A stretch of DNA of 64,000 bases from Litomosoides sigmodontis (lineage: Eukaryota; Nematoda; Chromadorea; Rhabditida; Onchocercidae). How positions within the stretch are numbered: the first letter of the stretch is position 1; each line of letters begins with the position of its first letter. The position numbers and the translations under genes were made by a program. The notes beneath the pieces are model-generated. The model was not told the DNA's origin and searched no databases. It saw only the letters and a list, made by a program, of their open reading frames with translations. Shown here one piece after another: positions 1-18,742 of the stretch. The stretch is from the NCBI GenBank assembly GCA_963070105.1, contig OY718803.1, positions 6,615,823 through 6,679,822 of the forward strand. The letters run 5' to 3'.

Positions 1-1802
1 GCTCGATGAGATAGATTTCATAAAGCCAAAAGATCGTGATTTCGTTTGTTCGATGTTTCAGTGGCCTGCCCATTATGAGAACGTTTCTCTCATTGGTAAG
101 CGTTTCAGCAACAAGCTGCCCGTAAACCGATAGATATCGTGGATAGCTCTTCACTGTCTTGTTCTTGTTCCTTCGAACTTATTGTGGTTTTGTAAAATGG
201 CTCTAATTTGAGATTAATCTTAATAAAGATACATTTTCGTGTTTGGTTAAATTCATTTCCCAAATAATTTTGAATAGTTATAAACCTAGAAACTCCAACA
301 CATTATTCCGTTGTAGTTACTGTCGATCTTTTTTGTATTCATTACAATTGAATTATAAATTAGAATAAAAATCATTTTAGGTATTGCTAACACTTTAGAT
401 ACGATGGAATTTCTGAAGCACAAGTTGAAGTATGTGCCAGAACTCGTTGTTTTTGCCCCGTACACTGAAATTCAGTTGCAGATTATACTATCAAAGAAAT
501 TGGTAAATTCTTGATAATAAATATAACTGTAATCTTCATCATGTCTGTTGTCTTAAAAGAATTAGTAAGAATTTGGTAAATGTAAGGTATTTCACATTTC
601 CGCCATGAAGTTGAGAAACATTTTTGTGATGTACGTCACATGTTCTACTCACATGACTACTCACATGTTACTGTTGGAAGAATCTTGATCACCTTCCCAT
701 AACAAGAGTGAGGCAGTGTGTCCTTTGACTCTGTTGGCATTCCTGTATTTTTTAATTACGAGATTAGCATAATGTTTTGAAAACTTCTTAAAATTTTTCA
801 GTGTTTTTTGCATTCAAAACACATGTAATTTTAGAAAACTAGCAGCGATGAAAATGCGATTGAACTCTGCGCTCGAAAAGTAGCTGCGGTAACAGGCGAT
901 GCACGAAAAGCAGTTCAGGTTGCGCGGCGGTAAGTATTTCTTCACTAAATTTTTTTTTAAATGGTAGAGGGTATTTCTTTTTTTCGATTAGTTTGCTTGT
1001 TTTGATCGTTGTGTGATGCACTATCTTTCACTCTTTTCTTTGCAATTTTAGCTCTCTGTCGGTTGATTTAAATGGGAAAACTTCTTGTCGAAATGTCTTT
1101 GGAACGTTAAGCAGTGTTTATGCTTCTCCGCTGCTGCAGGCCAAAATACCGCTGCAGCAAAAGATACTTTTGGCGACAGCGGTTCGTCTTGCTGACGATA
1201 AGTCCTCTACGATAATTGAGAAAGGTATGTGCCATTTTGAGTTGTTTTTCTGGATATATTTCTACATAGCTTTTTATACTCTCGAAAGCTATTTTGTGTT
1301 CTTTCACGTACTGTTTTCATAGAATATCCTGTCGGTAGATCACATACATCGCTATATTTTCTGTGGTGTTCGACTTCCACTTTCCAGTGTGTGGATGGAA
1401 TATTTCACTGTTTCTTCTCCTAACTGTAGTAAAGTAATTAAGCTGAATTTTTTAAATTAATGTGATGAACGCTTCTATCTAAGGAATTCTTAATTTCACT
1501 GTAAGCGAGTGGGTATTGCATGTTTCATAAAATCACAATTTTCAAAGCGTGCTGAAAATTTTTTCCTCCTTAAAGGTTGCTTGCTGTCGACATACAAGAC
1601 ACTGTGTGAGCGCTTATTGCTACCGGCACTCGAAATGGATGAAATACACGAAGCATTATCTTTGCTTGAGTCACAGTCGATTTTAAAACTAAATTCTTCC
1701 TCATATCAGTTGCTCGTTGACAAAACACTGGCGGGAAAAATGATCGCTGACTCTTCATTGGTTTCACAAATTAATGCTGTCCGTTTAGATAAGCAGCAAT
1801 AG
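1..1802 (+). CDS. CDC6: CDC6 replication-licensing ATPase, 3' part only (5' end outside window)
   Basis: CDC6 is an AAA+ ATPase that works with ORC to load the MCM helicase at origins in G1. Five exons fit: 1-95, 381-502, 835-929, 1052-1224 and 1576-1802, all joined in phase, giving 236 residues to a TAG stop. The fragment opens in the Walker B region (LDEID), continues through the sensor 1 segment (GIANTLD) and the helical lid (ENAIELCARKVAAVTGDARK), and ends in a winged-helix domain. ORC1 is the main alternative, since the AAA+ core is similar. The segment IPLQQKILL followed by a cyclin-box-like helix run matches the CDC6 C-terminus rather than ORC1. Walker A and the regulatory N-terminus lie upstream of the window. 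An AATAAA at 2049-2054 is a likely poly(A) signal. NIP7 follows in the same direction 428 bp on. Confidence 0.88.
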
Positions 1803-2220
1803 TGTTGAGTGCTGTCCAGTCTTTTAGGTGAGAAGTAATGATATTTATAATTTATATAATGCGTTGATCTGTTCATATTTTCCGTATTGCTGAAACAAAC
1901 ATGGGCATGTGATGCCCTAATCTTAATTGAATACTTGAAGTCTTTATTCTTTGTGCTTTCAATCGAATTTTTTTTTGCACACAATTATTACTTATTTTTC
2001 TCCTAATGCATTTTCTTTTGCTGATTTGAATTGTTAGATTGTTTCATGAATAAATTGGTTTGAATATGAAGGTTTTGATGTATCAGCTGGTGTTTTTCAT
2101 CGGAGGGAACTCTCAAAAAGTTTCCGATATCATATAACCCTGATCTCCTGAAGTTTGTTTGAAAGAGTGATCATTTATGTGCACCAACCCATACACAACT
2201 TTAGATACATTTGCTACAGT

Positions 2221-2230
2221 AATTTTCAGG
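2221..2230 (+). promoter_or_regulatory. Probable trans-splice acceptor of NIP7
   Basis: AATTTTCAG matches the nematode 3' splice consensus and leaves a single G before the NIP7 ATG. No upstream coding exon is needed, because the protein starts exactly at the family's conserved first residue. With the AATAAA at 2049-2054, about 170 bases earlier, this has the arrangement of an operon junction. Whether SL1, SL2 or neither is used cannot be read from the DNA. Confidence 0.5.
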
Positions 2231-3288
2231 ATGCGACCATTGTCGGATGAAGAAGCAGAAATTGTTTTTAGGAAGCTAGCGCATTATATTGGCGACCACG
2301 TGAGATCACTGGTTGAACGAGGAGATGACGCTTACTGTTTTAGGTTACACAAGGTTGTGTGTGTGTGTGTTTTTTTTTAATGAACAGAACTGGAGTTTTC
2401 GCTTATTAGATAATATGGAAAGCTTTGAAGGATCGGGTATATTACTGCGCCGAGAAGTTGATGCGGAAGGCAGCTTGCGTATCGCGTGAGCCATTACTCA
2501 GTTTTGGTACATGTCTTGGCAAATTCACGAAGACAAAGAAGTTTCGGATGCATATCACTGCGCTTGACTATATAGCACCCTACGCTAAAGTATGTCTTTA
2601 AAAACTAAATCGAAGTTGAAAACCGCAATCAGTATCAGAACAGATTTGCTGAGTGCTGAACAGCGGCTTATTTTTAAAAACTAGACAAATCTCAGCATGA
2701 CTTAGAGAAATTCATTTTTTCTCCTCATTATAAGATTAGTGATTATATAGATATTTTATAAATAGATACTTAGATCTATTGAATTCCTCAAATAAGCATC
2801 TTCAAAGAACACTGTTTTCTTTGAGTTTTAGTGCAAAGTATGGGTTAAACCCAGTGCAGAGCAGCAATTCTTGTACGGTAATAATGTACTGAAGTCGGGA
2901 ATGAATCGAATGACAGAAGGTGCTGGGTCACACGAAGGAGTTGTTGTGTATAACATGAACGATTTACCACTCGGATTTGGAGTTACAGCAAAGGTACAAA
3001 GATTTTTTTAAATTTCTTTTCGAAAAATGTAACATAGTATGCCGAATTAAATATGGGTTAGCCTTGGATAAACAACTTAGAATCACAATAAACGGCTTGT
3101 TAAATTCATTGCAAAGAAAACCAAAATGAAAACTAGATCATGAGATAATTGCACAATAAATAACTGTTTATAAAAAGGTGTTAATTTAGAGTACCGCAGA
3201 ATGTAGACGCGCCGATCTAACATCTATTGTTGTATTACATCAAGCGGACCTCGGAGAATATATTCGTAATGAAGCTATGTTGACTTAA
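2231..3288 (+). CDS. NIP7: NIP7, 60S ribosome biogenesis factor
   Basis: NIP7 is a nucleolar protein needed for 27S pre-rRNA processing and 60S assembly. Exons are 2231-2353, 2431-2589, 2832-2993 and 3190-3288. They give 180 residues, the same length as the human protein. The N-terminus [20 protein letters not shown], the block [20 protein letters not shown] and the C-terminal PUA-type domain ([25 protein letters not shown]) are clearly family sequence. The ATG is one base after an acceptor-like AATTTTCAG (2221-2229), so this mRNA is probably trans-spliced at its start. Exon 2 has two in-frame acceptors: the stronger-looking TTAG before 2410 would add 7 residues (IIWKALK), while AAG before 2431 keeps the family length. 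The gene faces MUS81 tail to tail, with 222 bp between the stops. Confidence 0.93.
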
Positions 3289-3510
3289 AATATTTCCATT
3301 ATGATATCTGTTTTTTATCCGTTTTTTTTTTTACTTTGGAAATCTATAAATCTGAGAGTCATCCACTTTGGAAGTCCGTAGAGTCGAAAGAGTTGAAAAA
3401 GTTTTTGCTACAAAGATATGAAATACATCGAGTGCAAGGGATAAACAAAGGATAAACTTGACAAAAATATGTCGGAATTCAGGCAGTTGAAAATTGGATT
3501 CCTTCAAAAA

Positions 3511-5872
3511 TCAAATTTCGGAATAAAATTTCGCTAAATTTGCGCTGGCGTCTTTAGTTATACCCATAAGTTTTTCGGAAAGAGCTGTTGTTCGGTGTTG
3601 CTTTGGAAGTGAAGCATAAAAATCTGCAAGTGCCGCAAAAGATGGAAAGCGATCAACGATAAGCGATGCCTTCCGTACGCTGATCTTCGGGCATACGACA
3701 AGTTGCCGTAAGAAAACATCTTTGACGGTACTACACTGGTTCTTTTTTGATATATTTTGGAATTTCTCAAAGTTCATCCCCGTGAGCTGAAAACAGAAAA
3801 AGTCGAAGAAACTCGCTTTTCTGAAAACTATCAGTCCCTCATTCTACTTTTTTTTTTCATCTAATAAAAAGAACAAGTTAACAGTTATTGGAACAATAAA
3901 ACCAACCTCCTGGATAGCTGCTTTTCTTATTAGCCTTTCTGTGATTTTAAACAAAATGAATGATGTATGCTCCATATCTTTAGTACGATAAACCAAAAAT
4001 CTGCAATTTTCCGTAAATGATATATTGCAAAAATAAATTCTTTAAAATTGTTAGGAAATACCGATTTTCTATATGACTAGTAACGAGTGCTTGTTCGAGA
4101 GCAGGTTCGGAAACCGCGGACCCTTCCAAAATATAAACTACGTTCGGAATGCCAACTGATGTTAAACGTCGTTTTTGCTCTTCGTACCTGGAGTTATAAA
4201 CGATTTAATTATAATCGAAAAGGTGCAACTTTTCTATTAAAGATCCCCATGTTCTTGAAACTGATAAAAATATAATAACCTTCTTTGCACTATACTAAAC
4301 CGTAGATCTTCAAGTGTCTTACGTTCAACGATGGTATCAAGCACCATTTCTGTGCCGTTATGCATACGCATTATCCATAAGTAATCACCAACAGATAACG
4401 AACGCATCTCGTAAAAAATTCCCTACAAGTGAGCGATCTAGTACACTTCTAGCGTACAATTTTATATTACAATTCGAAATTAAGTTGAAATTCTACCAAG
4501 TGTATAACGGTAAATATACAACTGCCCGCTTTGTTTTGAGTGGGAAAATTAAAGCTGGAGACGTGAATTACTACGTGATATATATATAGGTAACAGTTCC
4601 ACGAAGGAAAATCAGATTTAAAAATCCAGTTTTCATGGATGCTAGAAGTGCAAGCAGTCAGTGAATTTTCACGACCAATTCTCCCGTGTTTACCACTAAC
4701 CTTTTTCTGGAAGAAGTTGCACATTCGCTGGAATTTCCTCGTACTGGCGCTTTCTCGATTATCAATAATCAATATTATCTGAAGAAAAGTTACAACTAAT
4801 AAATACACTTCAGCCTCTCTTAACTTAAAGAAGACTGCATAGCTTGAAAGACTGAAAAGAATTGGAGTATAAGGGTCATACTTGGGTAGTACTAAACGCA
4901 GAAGGATGGTAGATAATGCTATCATTGCATTCTTTTGATAAAGCGCAGATTTGTTGCGATTTTTTACCACCGAGTAGACTTTGTTCAACACCGTCAATTG
5001 CGTAATCTATCATTTTAACATTTAGTGCATCAGGTCTTCGAATGACTTGTGCTTCTCTATGGCACGATTCATTTGCTGTCGTTGATGAACCGCTTGTACC
5101 TTCGCTTTCCATTGCTTTCTTCAGTAATTGTAATGGTTGTTGAGCTGTCCTAGCAAGACGTTTGCGTGTACGAGTACGACTGGGCTTCACATTCTCAATT
5201 TCCAAACGTTGAGTCAAATAACTGACAGCAACGCTACCGGCATTCAGTGCTTCCTCAACTTCCTCAGTTTGAGGCATCCCAGATTTCTTCTCCAGAAAAC
5301 TTAAATGATTGAGGAATTGTAAGAATTCCCCTTTTTTCATCTGACCGATCTGTTCCAAACTCGGTATAGCCAAGCTTCTTGAGCAAAATACATTCCATGC
5401 TTCTTCAAGCTTTCGGGCTATTTGATCACCAATACCTGGAATAATTTAAATCATAGCTAATGGATCACGTTGTATGAGGAGTGAATACATAATAAAGGAT
5501 ACGTGAGAAAGCGCCATCTTACGCATAGGCATGTTAGTGATATTAAACGTCTTTTTCATGCACGTAGGGACCTGGATTATCGATCAAAGCTATGCATTAT
5601 TACCACTGAAATTTATCTAAGGCTGCCCGCCATTCTCCACTAACCACTGTAATCAAAAAGAACGCAACTTTGTAAAGAATTAGTGAATTACCACGGATGT
5701 TTTTGAGATCTGTAAATGTAGCAATATTCAAAGGATATGCTTTCAAATTTATCAGCGCTCGGCATAAAACAGAACGGAAATTTCGGTCATCTACACTGTC
5801 CTTCCAGTCCAGTAACAATCCTACATAAAATCTGTTTCGTGGAAAAACACGACGTACTTTCACCCGACCCAT
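3511..5872 (-). CDS. MUS81: MUS81 structure-specific endonuclease subunit
   Basis: MUS81 is the catalytic half of the MUS81-EME1 nuclease, which cuts 3' flaps, stalled forks and Holliday intermediates. Seven exons (5872-5692, 5435-4882, 4778-4701, 4422-4301, 4187-4062, 4000-3907, 3786-3511) join in phase to give 476 residues. The N-terminal helix-hairpin-helix region is seen in exon 1 and the start of exon 2 (LKAYPL, then GIGDQIARKLEEAW). The XPF-type nuclease core starts at IILIIDNRES (246-255), has SVGDY near 281-285 and the catalytic VERKTLEDL (E304, R305, K306, D310). The C-terminal HhH block (VKDVFLRQLVVCPKISVRKA) closes the protein. The residues 75-245 linker is poorly conserved. The chosen ATG follows a TTTCAG acceptor by about 35 bases, suggesting a trans-spliced 5' end. 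Confidence 0.93.
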
Positions 5873-7169
5873 AAGCCCTCTCGTTAATGCAGACAAAAGC
5901 ACCTGAAATCTCTCGAAATTTATAATGAAAATTATATGCGGATACAATACCGAATTGATAACACGTAGAAATAACGCCTTTAGCACTGAAATTTTCCGGT
6001 AACACCGCCCTCGCCCACTTAACAGAAACCAATAGAAATATAAATATGCATATACAGCCTCGCGCATTTTTTTCGAAACCTTAGTTTTGAATTTTATAAC
6101 GATCATTTTAAAAAGCGTGTATCAGGAAATTCATTTCTCAAAGTACGTATCACGAGGTCCTTTGTCGGCGAGACAAGGTCAGTACTACCTATGCTGATGT
6201 ATCAAAAAGATATTAGAAAACTGACAACTACGGATAAATAAAGCCCGATACGAGTGTCATCCTAGGCAACAAACTGAAGAGAAAATCAATATTTATTTAA
6301 TAAAATAAATCCAACAAAAAAGAAAAATGCAAGATCATTGTATTACCTCGTCATTGTACAAGACACAAAGAACAACAGACGACGAATGAATGAAACAATG
6401 ACAAGCAGCACTGCACCTAATGTTGCATTTATTATTGCGCGCACATATGGAAATTTCACTTGAACAAGATAAAAATATACTTAACTGAACGCATTTTCCA
6501 AATGGAGTAGAAACATCCTTTCCAACTGCAAATTGTTTATACAAATGTCTTGCGCTACTGTGATTCTATTTAACTAGGTACGGAAGTCTACTTAGCCCAG
6601 TATATAACCGTGTCATTATAACAATAAGCATCGCATGAGAATCTTGAGTAAATTATAACACGCTCAAGCAATATTACAAAACTGTGGGATTTTACTATCG
6701 ACCTTTAGAAACACCAAGATGAAGAGTAGATCGAGACGAAAAAAGGCAGTTCTGATAAAAAAATACCAGAAAATAGAAAAAGAAAATGAAAATGAATGAA
6801 AAATAAAACAGGAAATGGTAAGAAATGAAAAACGTGAACCACCTGATAGAGGTATGATTGACTAATACACCGGGCTTTACAGCTCCAATATACATACACC
6901 ATCACCATCAACATCTACATACAAAACATTTTGCGAGCAAAAATCAGAAACAGGTCTGCCAGCTGATAAATGAATCTGACATTCGGCTTATCTAGAAGGT
7001 ATGAACAGGTACCACCGAAGACAAGTGAATTCCATGAAGTCTGTAAAAATTGCCTTTTTCAAGTTATGAAATTATAAAAGATAGCACATTGAATCCTGAA
7101 CAGAGAAATTCACACTCATCATCAATATAATTCACTGGACAAACCATGTAACAAATACCTCAAGTACTA
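5873..7169. other. Non-coding spacer between SETD2 and MUS81
   Basis: This stretch follows the SETD2 stop and precedes the MUS81 start, both on the minus strand. It has no frame with family resemblance. About 6718-6830 is strongly purine-rich on the plus strand, that is, a pyrimidine tract in the transcript. A TTTATT at 6292-6297 (AATAAA on the minus strand) could serve SETD2, though it is far from the stop. At 1.3 kb the gap is long for a typical nematode operon. Confidence 0.5.
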
Positions 7170-14457
<7,288 letters not shown>

Positions 14458-17400
14458 ATCGACCTAAAAAAGGTTTTGAAATTAAACTGAATAAAACATT
14501 CTTGTGACTTCGCATCTGTTATGTTAGCACTCCCATCGAACACAATTTCCAACATTCCACCTATCTAGCTAGCTTCTCGGTAGTTTCTTGCCGGCTAGTT
14601 CCTAGCAAGAAATTATGGACCGATTACTTTAAACTATTATTGATTTATGCAAAACAAAAGAATACGATTTGCAAGAAACACTGTTATAGCGCGCTGCTTC
14701 CCATCTGAAAATATAATTTTTCCTGTTTATATAAAATTTGTTTTATAGAAAATACCTAAATCGTGAAAATTATCATCGATAAAATTTCCAATACAGACTC
14801 GTTTCTCTTGTAAATGTGCCCACAAAATATGAGTAATTGTAATAGAACAGCATATCCCATTCTAATCGTTCTATGTACTTATTACTTTTCTGATTTGTAC
14901 TACTAAAAACTCCTTTGTAATAAGCCCACAAAATATGAATAATTTAACATACTGAACCCAAGACTTTTAGAAAAATTTCTCTTCCAATTTCATGTTTAAA
15001 TTTTTGTATCACAAACTTTTAAGACAATTATATCATATAGGTAGAAAAAAAACAAACAATGTAATATCAGCAATTCAAATTATAACTGGTATACCATTAT
15101 TTATTACATAACACCATTATTAAACGAACAGTTAACTCGTCCCCTCCACGATGCATTTCGCTCAGCAAAGAACATGAATCCAGAAGATTTTATATATTTT
15201 TGGATAATACAAAACGTCCGCTATCACCTGTTATTCACAACTATCTTGATATGAATAGAAACCTCGCCTTGCGAGTAAATTAGTTCTCCAAATAAGCTTA
15301 CTATTTCAGTTGAATCCTTTTTCTCATCGACTTTTTCGACTATCCACCGCTGCTTCATCAGTTTAATACTCATGTCTCGTTATGAACAGCAGAAAAATAA
15401 ATTATACGATCATATCCAATAAACCAGACAAATCCTAAAAATATAGGATCTTTCTTCGTTGAACTCGTGCAAACGCAATAATAGCGCGCAATATCGTTTT
15501 AATATTGTATTTAAAGACAATAAACCTGAAAAACGAACACCTCCATCTGTTTTTACTACATATCATTATGCTCACTGATGAATACAATTGTTTCGGTCAC
15601 ATTGGAGATAAAGAATGACACAAAATATCAGGTATCGAACTGAAACTATGTTTCAAACATAATGATATAATTGCTAAGTGGGACTCAACTAGGTCCCCTT
15701 CCTCGAAATACAATATAAAGATAAAATCTACAAAAATTGGCTACTTAAAATTCTCAATGTAAAAAATCACGCATGTTCCTTCGTTAAAATACAAAAAGCT
15801 GTAGCCGAAAGAAACGTAGAAGCTGCGTTTAAGCACACTATCAAATTCTTTTAAATTCCCACAGCTTTCTAGACCTTAGAAGATTTTAAGCTAGGATTCA
15901 CGTATTTTTGAAATTTAGGATATCGTATTACGGAATACAACATATCACCATCATCCAAAAGCAGAGGTTTTGCTACAGATATTCGTTTCCATCATGGAAC
16001 CTTAATGGAAACAGTGTTCTGCACCTTCTGAATTTCCTAATCTTTTACAACTGAAATTAAATATGGGTTGAAAGAGTACTGGCGTTCTTTTTTTTGCTTG
16101 CACACGACATCAAGTGAAGGCACAGGAGAGGCAGAAGCAGTAGTGCAACTATGCAACTTCAAATCAACAGCACATATCGATTGCTCTTCTCTCTCCATCT
16201 CTTCTCCGACGGCCATCTATCTCTAAGCGTAACGTTCCCTTTCAGCTGCACTCGAAACCTATAATACAGCCGGTACTTTTCCCTCCAACAACACTTCTGC
16301 AATAATACTGTCCAATTCTTGAGCAGCCAAGTTTATGTGCACAGCTCTCGGTTCAGGTCTAGTATCGCACATAATATGACCGCAAGACGTGTGACGTTAC
16401 ACTCTCAACTTAAAAGCTACTCAATACAAGTTAAAACATCTTTTATTTAAAACTTATCGACCAAAGTAACCAGGAGTAGACTAGTGATCAAAAACATTAA
16501 ATCCATGAAATCCAGCTTTGAAAGGTTCTTCGAACAAACACATGTCTTTAAAATTCATCGAAGCCGGAAAAACACAAACCAGAATCCACTCACAGTTTGA
16601 CACTCCTCAACACTCCTGAAACGCATGAGTTGTACGTGCTACTCTCGGATTTCTACTATGGTATCACTGACTCTAACATGAAATCTCTTCATTTCATCAT
16701 TTCTTCAAGTGCTTCGTACCACACTAGCTTTCAGCTATCAAATCATTTCGTCCTCCATCACATTGTGAGAATTGCTAATCTCGTAGATCATTTACCATGC
16801 AAAGCTTTGAATCTTTCCATGCAGTTAATAAAGATCGTTGCGCTTTCTCACGCCGCCTACCACTACAACAATATGGTGGAGTTCAAATATCAGTTCAAAA
16901 TGCCTTCACTGTGTTGCAGGCGTAAATCCATATCAAAAGCACTTACCATGATAACTTAAAGCTGAAGCTTTCATTAATAGCATTCCATCCTCATAATCCC
17001 ATGCTTCGTACTAGCCAACAGTATGCACGTTACAGGTAGGAAAAAAACTCAGACGAATCTTGTGAATACACATTAAGTAAGGGTGTCAAAAATGCAGAGA
17101 GCAAAGGTGTACTATCGCACTCTAAATCTTTACATGGAAACCATTCTTTTTGATCCTTTGCAGTCGATGTCAAAAGAAGCAAAACAGGAAAATAAGAAAT
17201 GAATTCTTGTAATTCCCGTATCGAAAAAAACTTTTCCCAATAGAATAGACACTAACTTTCAACAAAATTATAATTCACCGGTACATCAGCTAGCATGACC
17301 AGTCGCCCGCACTGATAGATCACCTATCGTCGCCGTTCATCGAAGACGAATCGATGGCCCACATAAGCCCTCTTTTGAAAAAGACGCACAATGAAAAGCC

Positions 17401-17913
17401 GTGTCGCTGCCTCGGTTTTACGTATTTTTGTAAACCTTCACGGCGAACAGTAGCAATATATATTACGTCTTTTTTTGGTCTCCTAGAAGTGCACCCCACC
17501 GCAGTCATATATTACCATGTTTGTACTGCAACAAGGCATTCAAAAATTTGAAACACAGATTTCTTTCTCACATTTGAAGAATCGTACAAACAGAAAAACT
17601 CATTCTTAAACAATTAATGTATTTAGCATTAGCTAAATTGCCTGATCAATTCTGAAAACCAACATTTTAAAAAAAATCCAATATGAAAATTTTACCATCG
17701 CTTCTCGAAAACCTCCATCGGTCCACAAAGGAGTATATAACAAGTAAACCGATCTTTAGACCACTCCATTCGTCCACAATAACATTTCAATTTACAAAAA
17801 TATCGAGCTAGAATAAAAATTGTTTATAGAGCCAGACTTTAAGCAGGAAACATAGGTGCATCGGAACCGCTGAAGCAGACACATCAACAGTTATATGGAC
17901 GAAACATCATTTA
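14458..17913. other. 3.4-kb non-coding interval
   Basis: It lies upstream of SETD2 and downstream of GTF3C6, both on the minus strand. I found no exon set with family resemblance. The longest open frame (plus, 16597-16959) has its first ATG only at about residue 28 and looks like chance. A 20-base motif beginning CCCACAAAATATGA recurs near 14819 and 14924. The SETD2 promoter and outron are expected in the left part; no core element can be picked out by eye. Confidence 0.5.
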
Positions 17914-18322
17914 TTACTTATCATCATTATCAATGATCAAAGCTTTTTCAGCTTTCAATCTAACATCCGAACATTCAACAAAACGAAGCTGCTTCTCTTC
18001 TAATTTGAAAATCATATCCGTGCCGATAATGGAATTCCACTCAGCTGTGAAAAGAGAATTTGAAATTTGTAGTATCGGATTTTCTGTGCTGCATCGGCGT
18101 ATAGCACAGTCACTTCGATTCAAAGCCTGTCGTGCTGCATTCACGTCCATTATACCACCAACCTCCAATATCACCGTCTTTGATTCCCACTCTTCTTCCT
18201 GTTCTACAGTCTTACTATCCCGCTTGTCTGAAAATACATCAAACATCACAGTGTCATACATCAGCATGTGGCTTCTAATAATAATTCAGCCAAATAATAC
18301 CCTCTTCAGGAATCTCTCCCAT
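17914..18322 (-). CDS. GTF3C6: GTF3C6-like TFIIIC small subunit
   Basis: GTF3C6 is the small TFIIIC subunit, part of the factor that recruits TFIIIB to tRNA and 5S promoters. Exon 1 (18322-18301) is only 22 bases and encodes MGEIPEE plus one base; exon 2 is 18227-17914. Together they give 111 residues. The core TVILEVGGIMD, then ENPILQISNSLFTAEWNSIIGTDMIF (quoted in two parts: ENPILQISNSLF and TAEWNSIIGTDMIF), follows the human protein (VLVELSGIID, RPILQVDSCVFAGEYEDTLGT). This is the beta-barrel domain. The long acidic C-terminal tail of the human protein is missing; the protein stops soon after the barrel. The start was chosen because the tiny exon restores phase and an acidic N-terminus. 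It lies 420 bp downstream of the COG5 stop on the same strand. Confidence 0.8.
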
Positions 18323-18742
18323 GTCGACTTGTATCGTGTTTGCTTTCCTGATCAAGGAAGTTATATTTAATACTGAAATTATATTTATTTTGAGTTTACT
18401 AATCACAGTTAGATTATAACTGATTTTTCAGAGTGCTGAAATGAATGCGCAAACATTAACTTATTTTAACTTCTTTGTGAAAATAAATGAAACTTATTGA
18501 AATCAACAAAAACATTTAAATTCTACAGTTTAAAAAAGTAAGCGGAGTAATTAAAATGTATCACTCGCTGAAAATATATGGTACTGTGAAGCAGTTACTG
18601 ACAGATATCCACTCACAATGTGCACCAAATGAAGAAACGGTTTATACTTAATGACAGGTTTATTCACCCACAAATTTTAATGCCTGGATAAATATTTCAT
18701 AAGTTATTTTTGCAGCAGCAATAGCATTCATGACTAATAATG

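Noticed and set aside
1..1802. ORC1 instead of CDC6
   Set aside because: The AAA+ core alone is ambiguous, but the IPLQQKILL segment and winged-helix tail follow CDC6.
16597..16959. 120-codon plus-strand open frame upstream of SETD2
   Set aside because: Begins at TTG, the first ATG comes about 27 codons later, and there is no recognisable domain.
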